Source: Alphaproteobacteria bacterium
GTDB taxonomy: Bacteria; Pseudomonadota; Alphaproteobacteria; Rs-D84
Reading direction: 5' to 3'
Assembly: GCA_009782725.1 (NCBI GenBank)
Contig: WRIM01000009.1
Span: 1-12,631 of the forward strand
Length of the DNA: 12,631 bases
Shown piece by piece: positions 8,101-12,631 of this stretch (positions are counted from its first letter, which is position 1; the number at the start of each line of letters is the position of its first letter). The notes beneath the pieces were generated by a model. It made no database searches and was not told the origin of the DNA. It saw only the letters and a program-made list of their open reading frames with translations. The translations under genes were made by a program, and so were the position numbers.

Positions 8101-8467
8101 AGCCGGATTTGCGCGCGAAAAATAAAGAATTATTGGTACAGTCTTCGAAATTCGGGCCGCATACTTCGCCGGTTTTCGTACAATCAAGATATGAATCGAT
8201 GCATTCTTTGTCGGTTGTCGTCACAACGCCGCCCGTGGTTCCACCGGTGGTTCCCCCCGGGATATTCGTCACCGGACGAAGTGTCGGCATGCGCGGCCCG
8301 CCTACGCCCGCGACCGGATAAACGCCCAAAGATATTGCCGGACGCGCGGTCGGCGTCGGATTCGGCGATACAAGACCGCCGGTCGCCGCAATTGCCGCGC
8401 CGCCGCAAATAACGGACAGCAACCCGCACAAAGCAAACGTGTTGATTCTTTTGATTAATTTAAACAT
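5198..8467 (-). CDS. Large exported cysteine-rich protein of unknown function
   Basis: I do not recognise a family. The start chosen is the second in-frame ATG: GGAGAAGAG lies just before it, whereas the ATG four codons upstream (8479) has no such site. Numbering from that upstream ATG gives 1093 residues. An export signal lies at about 5-32 (Lys/Arg, hydrophobic core, AIAA). A Pro/Thr/Gly-rich stretch follows at 33-90. Next come cysteine modules: C93/100/107/114/127/134 and C194/201/208/215/228/235 have identical spacing 101 residues apart. Related CxxxxxxC modules start at 278, 431 and 554. Gly/Ala-rich hydrophobic segments lie at about 878-897 and 1024-1040, and an Ala/Glu/Lys helix at 1044-1075. 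It may be periplasmic or surface-located with disulfide-linked helices. A promoter-like sequence precedes it. Confidence 0.85.
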   Translation of the reverse strand: MFKLIKRINTFALCGLLSVICGGAAIAATGGLVSPNPTPTARPAISLGVYPVAGVGGPRMPTLRPVTNIPGGTTGGTTGGVVTTTDKECIDSYLDCTKTGEVCGPNFEDCTNNSLFFARKSGCASILLTCPSNAIHQLYGTNNTGILATRSTTEKDDNGEFVFIYPTENSILGSMIVGASISQRLNTQDCVRRYTQCLKRDDVCGADFELCTSDSEFRKQKVFCSSTLARCQLEGRKELWGTTDVTANPQSGGRIRDMIDEGAALAAVNAVATCYKVVDNCILQACAPNPYLCKEGANSSIVDIVEEYTETATTGSENPGRRRGRGGASATTTTVTSWTVTTPNDLGPVNRAEISGLIRNACFDTIGANRYCYSTVKGSMPTASQLANEENKEDVFADMYASRFNNSMKAKIDEMIDKFAARQKARCSDTIVQCAMRHCGEGVGSVCYSSAFNETTKVLDITQAKPLREIQMGCAAVVNSDIACRFAAATFDTGSGHLMYEEDAGIFAKLFTSPTATEGLRDPVGAVAALNARLATSFSAAALEGMKRQCQSIAQSCVKNMCGTDFQNCFRNRTDIVSAIGGMPDNRAAGNRVAGVLDRAIVIGLCINTVKTNQTCEEHIRVETAKIKNATAQGDSVWGGATSARQGWLDGGVANYDVKFTETVQMRDANGALLCLADASNLADFGRCDGSDDIRDTNGKVIKSYTIPYMVSNNDYAVRMAENQIFQQLIFDLELEAQAIYNAKLTRQMNMCHAENAGGIMGNKDMYSTFMWARLKSNKVPNDYSIFGLSDNQLQASNDLYGSFCRVRVELRSTDPRIKKWLEDGYWSRTNFAVGDSFVCGSWIPQADLEGISQDVYEETYLSEMKGAGTTRRWATVAGTVVGALGGAAGMNALQKGGFGSLIGTNRQTANDINDQRVRVCRGEVEKAITSLQDSGALCAMQGKQVINGEGNNAGFTYVGDSRYITGKTASNGNALCVSNLSAANAIANMTAILSNNRCGAFKGEEGSGNFWSGGGGKTLVNVGGAAIGALAFNAITNRAVKDAQESAADKAAEEAAKEWMDNIGKKIRCYIGAEEIGMFGDFRSTTME

Positions 8468-8470
8468 TCT

Positions 8471-8477
8471 CTTCTCC
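8471..8477 (-). promoter_or_regulatory. Ribosome binding site deciding the start of the large gene
   Basis: On the minus strand, GGAGAAG lies four to five bases before the ATG at 8467. It sits between two in-frame ATGs (8479 and 8467) and so supports the downstream one. Confidence 0.7.
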
Positions 8478-8498
8478 ATATTATGGATTCAATGATTA

Positions 8499-8527
8499 AT
8501 TTTATCATAAAAGGGGAAATTGGGCAA
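8499..8527 (-). promoter_or_regulatory. Possible sigma70-like promoter of the large gene
   Basis: On the minus strand, TTGCCC (8527-8522) and TAAAAT (8504-8499) are separated by 17 bases. They lie in the 66-base gap between sspB and the large gene. The -35 match is partial, and read-through from sspB is also possible. Confidence 0.4.
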
Positions 8528-8533
8528 ATGTTT

Positions 8534-8998
8534 TTATGCTTTTTTATTCTTGCGAAAATCATCAAGCGATACAATTCTTTTATCGTCCGACGTACCGGAT
8601 TTTTCTTCGGATAAAGGCAGTTCCAAATCATTTCCGGCGGTAAGCTCTTTCTTTGGGTGAAATTGAAGCATGAAATCGACGCTTGGGTCTTTGAATTCTA
8701 CCATGGCGTTAAACGGAATCCGAATGTAGAACGGCCGCCCGTCGAACGTCAGCGTCACACCGAATTCTTCGTCGCTTACATTCAAATTGTAAAAAGAATG
8801 CTGAAGCACAATCGTCATCATATCCGGATATCGCATTTTAAGAAAATCGGGAATGACGACATTCGGGTCGCGCGTCTTGAACGTGATATAAAAATGCGCG
8901 CCGTCGTTAAGGCCGTGAGACTGGGCATGCTGCAACGCCTCTTTCACAACCATTTTTAATGCTTTTTCAAGAAGATTTGGATAATCCGGCTTGGTCAT
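8534..8998 (-). CDS. sspB: SspB-like ClpXP adaptor (alphaproteobacterial type)
   Basis: SspB tethers ssrA-tagged and some other substrates to ClpX to speed their degradation. The 154-residue protein matches the alphaproteobacterial form. A helical N-terminus (YPNLLEKALKMVVKEALQHA, 6-25) precedes the substrate-binding fold, which includes FYITFKT (36-42), FGVTLTFDGRPFYIRIPFNAM (79-99) and DPSVDFMLQF (104-113). A disordered tail ends in RIVSLDDFRK (141-150), the short ClpX-binding motif. GGAG (minus strand, 9008-9005) lies six bases before the ATG. The upstream region towards recF consists entirely of the heptamer element at 9015-9151, so the promoter may lie in or beyond it. Confidence 0.88.
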   Translation of the reverse strand: MTKPDYPNLLEKALKMVVKEALQHAQSHGLNDGAHFYITFKTRDPNVVIPDFLKMRYPDMMTIVLQHSFYNLNVSDEEFGVTLTFDGRPFYIRIPFNAMVEFKDPSVDFMLQFHPKKELTAGNDLELPLSEEKSGTSDDKRIVSLDDFRKNKKA

Positions 8999-9014
8999 CG
9001 CTCGCTCCGCTTTG

Positions 9015-9049
9015 CAGATACTAGATACTATATATTAGATAGTAGATAT
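9015..9049 (+). repeat. Heptamer array TAGATAN x5 (left arm)
   Basis: There are five consecutive 7-mers. Four match TAGATAN with at most one change, and the middle one has drifted to TATATAT. They are inverted relative to 9117-9151. Confidence 0.85.
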
Positions 9050-9060
9050 TTAAACATGAG

Positions 9061-9080
9061 TTGTCCATTATATTCGACAA
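9061..9080. promoter_or_regulatory. Imperfect 20-bp dyad, operator-like copy 1
   Basis: TTGTCCATTATATTCGACAA is nearly identical to the perfect palindrome at 9093-9112, with 18 of 20 bases the same and start points 32 bases (about three helical turns) apart. On the plus strand, TTGTCC followed after 16 bases by TATAAT (9083-9088) also resembles a promoter. Confidence 0.55.
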
Positions 9081-9092
9081 TCTATAATTTAC

Positions 9093-9112
9093 TTGTCCAA
9101 TATATTGGACAA
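9093..9112. promoter_or_regulatory. Perfect 20-bp palindrome, operator-like copy 2
   Basis: TTGTCCAATATATTGGACAA is identical to its reverse complement. Its size and symmetry suit a dimeric DNA-binding protein, but it could equally be a structural part of the repeat element. The cognate protein is unknown. Confidence 0.6.
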
Positions 9113-9116
9113 CAAT

Positions 9117-9151
9117 TTATCTAATATCTACTATCTAATATCTAGTATCTT
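9117..9151 (-). repeat. Heptamer array TAGATAN x5 (right arm)
   Basis: On the minus strand the units read aagatac, tagatat, tagatag, tagatat, tagataa. The first overlaps the TAA stop of recF (9152-9150). Confidence 0.88.
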
Positions 9152-10220
9152 ATTTATCATAAACGCAACCGTTTTCACAATAGATAAATTTCGAATTCGA
9201 AATGCCATTGAAAGATTCGCGCTCTAACCCCGTCATCCAAACTTGGGACTCTATGGCGTCAAGTTCCGCGAACAATGCCGCCCGCGCCTCTTTGTCTAAA
9301 TGCGCCGCAACTTCGTCCAATAAAATCAACACGGGCGCGGATGCGCGCGCGCGCAACAATTTCGCATGAGACAAAACAAGACGCATTAATGCGGATTTTT
9401 GCTGACCCGTGCTTGTCATCGCAACGGGCATGGCAAGCACATTATTAATCATTCCAAAATCCGCCCTGTGCGGGCCGTCGATGCTCATTTTATCGCCGAT
9501 TAATTCGCGGTTCTTTGATAAATATTCCAAATATTCAGAACCCGCATCGGCGGCGGAAATCGCGTTCGCCAATTTTTCTTCCAACATGCCGGATATTGTT
9601 ATCGAATAATCGTCGCCCAAGAAATAATTGATTTCTCCCGCGTATTTGACGCGCGCGGCGGCGACGCTTATCGCTGTGTCGGACAATTGACGTTCAAGCG
9701 CGGCCAACCACCCGGGATTAGCACCAGATTTCAACGCAAACGCGCGTTCGGATAAAAGTTTGGAAAGCCGTATAACGCGCCCCGTATGCGCCGTATCAAA
9801 CCCGGAAACAAGGCGGTCGAAAAACGCGCGCCGGTCGGATGCGCTGTCTACGAAAAGCCTGTCCTCGCGCGGGGTGATCCAAACCATGCGGATGTGCCGA
9901 GACAGGTCGGAAATCGGCGCGGCATCGCTGTCTATGCGCGCGCGGCGCTTTGCATCCGTTAGCTCGAACGATACGGATAATTCGGTATCGTTTTGCAAAA
10001 CCACGGTGACGCCGAATTGCCCGGCGCCGCCGATACGCACGATGTCGGGTGGGGCCGCGCCGCGTAATGACCCGGATGCGGATATCGCGCTTAGCGCTTC
10101 TAAAACAGACGTCTTGCCGCCGCCGTTCGGGCCGTACAGCACGATATTTTTCGCGCTGTCTATTTTAATCCGACTGCATTCATGGTTTCTGAAATCGCAA
10201 ATGGTAAGGGTTTGAATCAT
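9150..10220 (-). CDS. recF: DNA replication and repair protein RecF
   Basis: RecF is an SMC-like ATPase that works with RecO and RecR to load RecA at gaps. The 356-residue length is normal. Walker A GPNGGGKT lies at 30-37 and is preceded by FRNHE, typical of RecF. SDRRAFFDRLVSGFD (128-142) is the conserved arm region and GPHRADF (249-255) is typical. The ABC-type signature STGQQKSALM lies at 270-279, Walker B LILLDE at 298-303 and the D-loop AHLD at 306-309. The ATG has no clear ribosome site. The gene follows tRNA-Cys on the same strand and is not next to dnaN here. Its stop codon abuts a heptamer array. Confidence 0.95.
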   Translation of the reverse strand: MIQTLTICDFRNHECSRIKIDSAKNIVLYGPNGGGKTSVLEALSAISASGSLRGAAPPDIVRIGGAGQFGVTVVLQNDTELSVSFELTDAKRRARIDSDAAPISDLSRHIRMVWITPREDRLFVDSASDRRAFFDRLVSGFDTAHTGRVIRLSKLLSERAFALKSGANPGWLAALERQLSDTAISVAAARVKYAGEINYFLGDDYSITISGMLEEKLANAISAADAGSEYLEYLSKNRELIGDKMSIDGPHRADFGMINNVLAMPVAMTSTGQQKSALMRLVLSHAKLLRARASAPVLILLDEVAAHLDKEARAALFAELDAIESQVWMTGLERESFNGISNSKFIYCENGCVYDK

Positions 10221-10233
10221 AATTTAAAATAAA

Positions 10234-10249
10234 TGGAGGCCCGAGTCGG
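10234..10249 (-). repeat. Second copy of the tRNA-Cys 3' end (att-like direct repeat)
   Basis: TGGAGGCCCGAGTCGG here is identical to 10352-10367, the last 16 bases of the tRNA-Cys gene including CCA. The copies are direct repeats 118 bases apart. Duplicated tRNA 3' ends typically mark integrase attachment sites, but no integrase is present. The intervening bases hold only small palindromes. Confidence 0.7.
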
Positions 10250-10318
10250 TCCCGGCCTTCGCCGGGATGACAACAAATCGCTTACGCGATTTATTTTGCG
10301 GCGCGTTGCTTGCAAAAT
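10250..10318. repeat. Cluster of three small palindromes
   Basis: Three inverted repeats follow each other: TCCCGGC-CTTC-GCCGGGA (10250-10267), AAATCGC-TTAC-GCGATTT (10275-10292), and ATTTTGC with GCAAAAT (10293-10299, 10312-10318). The first is of a type widely scattered in alphaproteobacterial genomes. They could end tRNA-Cys transcription, though no U-tract is seen. Confidence 0.6.
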
Positions 10319-10351
10319 GATTCCGACCAAATCAAGCAATGTTTTTAATTT

Positions 10352-10425
10352 TGGAGGCCCGAGTCGGAATCGAACCGGCATTCAAGGATTTGCAGTCCTC
10401 TGCATAACCACTCTGCCATCGGGCC
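10352..10425 (-). tRNA. tRNA-Cys (GCA)
   Basis: The 74-base minus-strand sequence folds as a cloverleaf. The acceptor stem is GGCCCGA/TCGGGCC, followed by discriminator T and an encoded CCA. The anticodon loop CTGCAAA carries GCA (10393-10391), and the T-loop reads GGTTCGATTCC. U73 is a known identity element of tRNA-Cys. The 3' 16 bases recur at 10234-10249. Confidence 0.95.
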
Positions 10426-10434
10426 AATGGGGAC

Positions 10435-10463
10435 ACTATAAACGCAAAAACCGGAAAACGCAA
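10435..10463 (-). promoter_or_regulatory. Promoter of tRNA-Cys
   Basis: On the minus strand, TTGCGT (10463-10458) and TATAGT (10440-10435) are separated by 17 bases. The -10 box ends nine bases before the tRNA 5' end. Confidence 0.6.
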
Positions 10464-10479
10464 ATGTAAATTTGGATAC

Positions 10480-10507
10480 GTAGGGGCGCATATTTGCGCC
10501 CGCATAG
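10480..10507 (+). repeat. REP palindrome 5
   Basis: Its first 22 bases (GTAGGGGCGCATATTTGCGC plus CC) are identical to the reverse complement of REP 6 (10553-10574). They differ from REP 2/3 by one base. Together with REP 6 it forms a REPIN-like inverted doublet upstream of tRNA-Cys. Confidence 0.85.
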
Positions 10508-10552
10508 TTTGGCATTTGGGATAAGATTTTCGACAGAAAACAAATAATGAAA

Positions 10553-10574
10553 GGGCGCAAATATGCGCCCCTAC
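10553..10574 (-). repeat. REP palindrome 6
   Basis: This is the inverted partner of REP 5, with a 22 of 22 base match. It lies just downstream of the Yip1-like gene and could also act as a hairpin at its 3' end. Confidence 0.85.
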
Positions 10575-10596
10575 AAGATTTTCCAAATTTAAATCA

Positions 10597-11211
10597 CTAC
10601 ACCAAACACTTCAGTGCCGCGGCGGTGTTTTTCAGCATGAACCAGCCAAAGCGATAATCCGTCAGATAAACCGTAATAACGAATACCGCGAACGCGCCTA
10701 TGACCAGAATCACGCGCGTCTTGTTGCCCTTCATGCAGTATACGCCGATGTTATACAACAAGAATAATACATACGCGTCGACGACCGCGCTTATAATCCA
10801 TAAAGACGTGCAATTAAACGCAATCGCATTCAAAATCAGAATCACCGGATATATAAAGAATACAGCTGCAAGTCCTTTGATTGCGATTTCCCAATCGCGC
10901 TCTCCCCCCGTGATTTCAGACACAAGCATCAATAATCCGCCCATAACGAACAATATCGCAACCGCCAAAACCGGGATGATGACCAATTTTGAAAACGCGA
11001 CGGAAAAAGTTATTGTCGCGCCGCCAATCAGCTGCATCGCCAATACGGCCGCGCCGCCAAGAAGACCGTACAAGAATGCTTTCAGCATGGATTCTTCCAA
11101 ATTTCCGTCGGCGACGATTTTGGTAAAGAACCGTTTCGGGTCGGTCAAAATAAGATAGATGTGCCGAAGCGACCTTTTGAACATTCCTTTGATTGAATTT
11201 TTTTTCTGCAT
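10597..11211 (-). CDS. Yip1-domain-like inner-membrane protein
   Basis: This 204-residue protein has about five hydrophobic segments, near 43-64, 71-99, 112-132, 136-158 and 166-184. A basic cytoplasmic N-terminus includes LTDPKRFFTKI (22-32), the short pre-membrane motif typical of bacterial Yip1-family proteins, which are often found next to transport or envelope genes. The molecular function of bacterial members is unknown. It may be a membrane scaffold; nothing catalytic is visible. A G-run (GGGGG) lies about five bases before the ATG. The gene is divergent from der, and the two promoters appear to overlap between 11228 and 11280. Confidence 0.65.
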   Translation of the reverse strand: MQKKNSIKGMFKRSLRHIYLILTDPKRFFTKIVADGNLEESMLKAFLYGLLGGAAVLAMQLIGGATITFSVAFSKLVIIPVLAVAILFVMGGLLMLVSEITGGERDWEIAIKGLAAVFFIYPVILILNAIAFNCTSLWIISAVVDAYVLFLLYNIGVYCMKGNKTRVILVIGAFAVFVITVYLTDYRFGWFMLKNTAAALKCLV

Positions 11212-11227
11212 GGAAACCCCCGTTCGT

Positions 11228-11256
11228 TTGCTATTTGCAGTAATCTATCTTATAAT
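11228..11256 (+). promoter_or_regulatory. Promoter of der
   Basis: TTGCTA (11228-11233) and TATAAT (11251-11256) are separated by 17 bases. This is a good sigma70-type match 38 bases upstream of the der start codon. Confidence 0.6.
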
Positions 11257-11280
11257 AGAGTGAAAAATATAAAAAAACAA
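11252..11280 (-). promoter_or_regulatory. Divergent promoter of the Yip1-like gene
   Basis: On the minus strand, TTGTTT (11280-11275) and TATTAT (11257-11252) are separated by 17 bases. The -10 box overlaps that of the der promoter, so the two transcription units may compete. Confidence 0.5.
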
Positions 11281-11293
11281 TGGGAAAATAGAT

Positions 11294-12631
11294 ATGCCAA
11301 AGATTGCGATTGTTGGACGGCCTAATACCGGGAAATCGACGCTTTTTAACGCGCTGACCGGGACGCGGGATGCGTTGGTTCACGACCGGCCTGGGGTGAC
11401 GCGCGACGTTGTCGGCGGCATTGTGCGAGGGATTGGCGAACAAATAACGATTTTCGATACCGCCGGGTTAGAGAAAACAAAAACGGGCGTCGCGCATATG
11501 GCGACGGCAAAAACGCTTGATGCAATTCGGGATGCGGATGCGGTTTTGTTTGTGGTCGACGGACGTGCGGGACTCACCGCCGAAGATTTGGAATGGGCAA
11601 AGACCGTCAGAAAATCCGGGACGAAAAAACCGATTCTTTTATTGGCGAATAAACTTGAATCGCAAAAACGCGCGGGCGATTTGCCAGAATTTCATAAACT
11701 TGGATTCGGCGCGCCGACCGCGATAAGCGCGGAACATAAAATGGGGCTGGACAAGATTTACGAATGGTTGGAACAATTATCAAAGTGCAAAGTGCAAAGT
11801 TCAAATAAAGATGAATCTAACATTGAACATTGCACTTTGAACTTTGAACATTCACGCGAAGCGCAGCTTCGCGTGGCGATTATGGGCCAACCGAATGTTG
11901 GAAAATCAACCTTGGTTAATAAAATATTGGGGGAGAATCGCGTGATTGTGCGCGATGAACCCGGCGTAACGCGCGATACTATTAATATAAAGACAAAGGC
12001 TTTGGGGCGCGAATTCACGATTGTCGACACGGCGGGACTTCGCAGAAAGTCTGGCATTACGGATGATGTGGAAACGCTTGCCGCGCTTAAATCTTTGGAC
12101 GCGCTTAGCAAATCCGATATTGTAATATTGGTTGTGGATGCCACCGGGAATATTGAAAATCAAGCTCTTGGAATCGCGGGCCGCGTATATGACGCCGGAA
12201 AAATTCTTTGCATAGCTTTGAACAAATGGGATTTGGTGCATGTTAATGAACGTGATACAAAATTAAAGAAATTGGTCGCGCAGTTTAATCGTTCTTTCTC
12301 GCAAATTATAGACCCGTTGATTTTGCCAATCTCGGCCGAAAAAGGCACCGGAGTCAGAAACATTTTAAAACGCGTTTTTGAACTGTGGGATATATCGAAT
12401 AAAAGAATGCCGACTTCATTAATCAACCGCATCGTGGAAAAATTGGTCGAAGCGCATCAACCGCCGATGTCGCGCGTTGGCCGCCGCATGAAAATAAAAT
12501 TCAGCAGTCAAACGCGCACCCACCCAATCGTAGTAACAATTAATGTAGGCGGCGCATCTGATTTCCCGGAATCATATACGCGGTATCTTCGCCGCGGAAT
12601 CGCCAAAGCATTAAAGTGGGAGCAATTGCCG
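11294..12631 (+). CDS. der: Ribosome-assembly GTPase Der/EngA (3' end outside window)
   Basis: Der is an essential GTPase with two tandem G domains that acts in 50S subunit maturation. There are 446 codons without a stop before the window ends, so only a short C-terminal tail is missing. G domain 1 has GRPNTGKST (8-16), DTAG (55-58) and NKLE (119-122). G domain 2 has GQPNVGKST (198-206), DTAG (245-248) and NKWD (310-313). A KH-like domain follows from about 370. Residues about 163-187 of the interdomain linker are encoded by an inverted heptamer array (11782-11849), and the next residues by a short palindrome. The frame is preserved. The ATG at 11294 starts exactly at the conserved N-terminus PKIAIVGRPN. 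Confidence 0.95.
   Translation, partial: MPKIAIVGRPNTGKSTLFNALTGTRDALVHDRPGVTRDVVGGIVRGIGEQITIFDTAGLEKTKTGVAHMATAKTLDAIRDADAVLFVVDGRAGLTAEDLEWAKTVRKSGTKKPILLLANKLESQKRAGDLPEFHKLGFGAPTAISAEHKMGLDKIYEWLEQLSKCKVQSSNKDESNIEHCTLNFEHSREAQLRVAIMGQPNVGKSTLVNKILGENRVIVRDEPGVTRDTINIKTKALGREFTIVDTAGLRRKSGITDDVETLAALKSLDALSKSDIVILVVDATGNIENQALGIAGRVYDAGKILCIALNKWDLVHVNERDTKLKKLVAQFNRSFSQIIDPLILPISAEKGTGVRNILKRVFELWDISNKRMPTSLINRIVEKLVEAHQPPMSRVGRRMKIKFSSQTRTHPIVVTINVGGASDFPESYTRYLRRGIAKALKWEQLP
11782..11849. repeat. Inverted heptamer array GTKCAAA inside der
   Basis: Three tandem heptamers (11785-11805: GTGCAAA, GTGCAAA, GTTCAAA) face four inverted ones (11822-11849; on the minus strand GTTCAAA, GTTCAAA, GTGCAAT, GTTCAAT). 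The arms can pair over about 23 bases with two mismatches around an 18-base loop. The array is translated without a frame break as the linker between the Der G domains. Confidence 0.85.
11853..11875. repeat. Perfect 9-bp inverted repeat inside der
   Basis: CACGCGAAG (11853-11861) and CTTCGCGTG (11867-11875) have a five-base loop. The palindrome directly follows the heptamer array and encodes SREAQLRV at the end of the linker and the start of G domain 2. Confidence 0.75.

Larger units (their letters stand above)
9015..9151. mobile_element. ORF-less element with inverted TAGATAN arrays
   Basis: Five heptamers on the plus strand (9015-9049: cagatac, tagatac, tatatat, tagatag, tagatat) face five inverted heptamers (9117-9151). 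The 67-base centre holds two 20-bp dyads. The arrays match the ends of the four-helix-bundle cassette at 741-1161. The element fills the sspB-recF intergenic space, and its right edge overlaps the recF stop codon by two bases. It resembles a non-autonomous derivative (MITE-like). No target duplication is evident. Confidence 0.55.

Noticed and set aside
9093..9112. LexA or CtrA binding site
   Set aside because: The palindrome contains neither GTTC-N7-GTTC nor TTAA-N7-TTAA, so no known regulator can be named.
9015..9151. Intrinsic terminator for recF
   Set aside because: The inverted arrays are AT-rich with a long loop and no U-tract after the stem. The 7-base periodicity is not a terminator property.
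4482..10574. CRISPR-like repeated palindromes
   Set aside because: The copies are REP hairpins in inverted doublets with irregular distances, linked to a RAYT gene. There are no regular spacers and no cas genes.

Overview
The window is 12.6 kb of a compact, moderate-GC bacterial chromosome. It most likely comes from an uncultivated, possibly host-associated alphaproteobacterium. The main evidence is an alphaproteobacterial-type SspB with a C-terminal ClpX-binding tail, together with the style of RecF, AccB/AccC and Der and a CCCGGC-CTTC-GCCGGG palindrome of a kind common in that class. The lineage is inferred from sequence character only; no database search was possible.

Layout. (1) Positions 1-2609, plus strand: the tail of an upstream gene, a MacB-type ABC ATPase, an inserted four-helix-bundle (S23/IVP-like) gene cassette, the MacB/FtsX-type permease, and yidD. 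(2) 2606-4485, plus strand: a good sigma70-like promoter followed by accB-accC, the biotin carrier and biotin carboxylase of acetyl-CoA carboxylase. (3) 4482-5175: an IS200-like REP-associated tyrosine transposase (RAYT) on the minus strand, with REP palindromes at both ends and an inverted REP pair inside its reading frame. (4) 5198-8467, minus strand: a very large exported cysteine-rich protein of unknown function with repeated, exactly spaced cysteines. (5) 8534-10220, minus strand: sspB and recF, separated by a 137-bp element made of inverted heptamer arrays. (6) 10226-10596: tRNA-Cys(GCA) with its own promoter, a second copy of the tRNA 3' end, and a REP doublet. (7) 10597-11211, minus strand: a Yip1-like membrane protein. 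(8) 11294-end, plus strand: der (EngA) GTPase, running off the window, fired from a divergent promoter region.

The most unusual signal is a class of repeats with a strict 7-nt period arranged as inverted arrays. Family A (TAGATAN) bounds the four-helix-bundle gene inserted between the ABC ATPase and permease genes, and bounds an ORF-less 137-bp element between sspB and recF. That element also carries two near-identical 20-bp dyads. Family B (GTKCAAA) has a different sequence but the same period and inverted design. It lies in frame inside der, where it encodes the linker between the two GTPase domains. Several genes end exactly where a repeat begins, so the repeats supply or overlap their stop codons. 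The shared architecture suggests a mobile or self-propagating repeat system, perhaps connected to the four-helix-bundle protein. That functional link is an inference. A second, independent and better-understood system, RAYT with REP/REPIN sequences, coexists in the same window.
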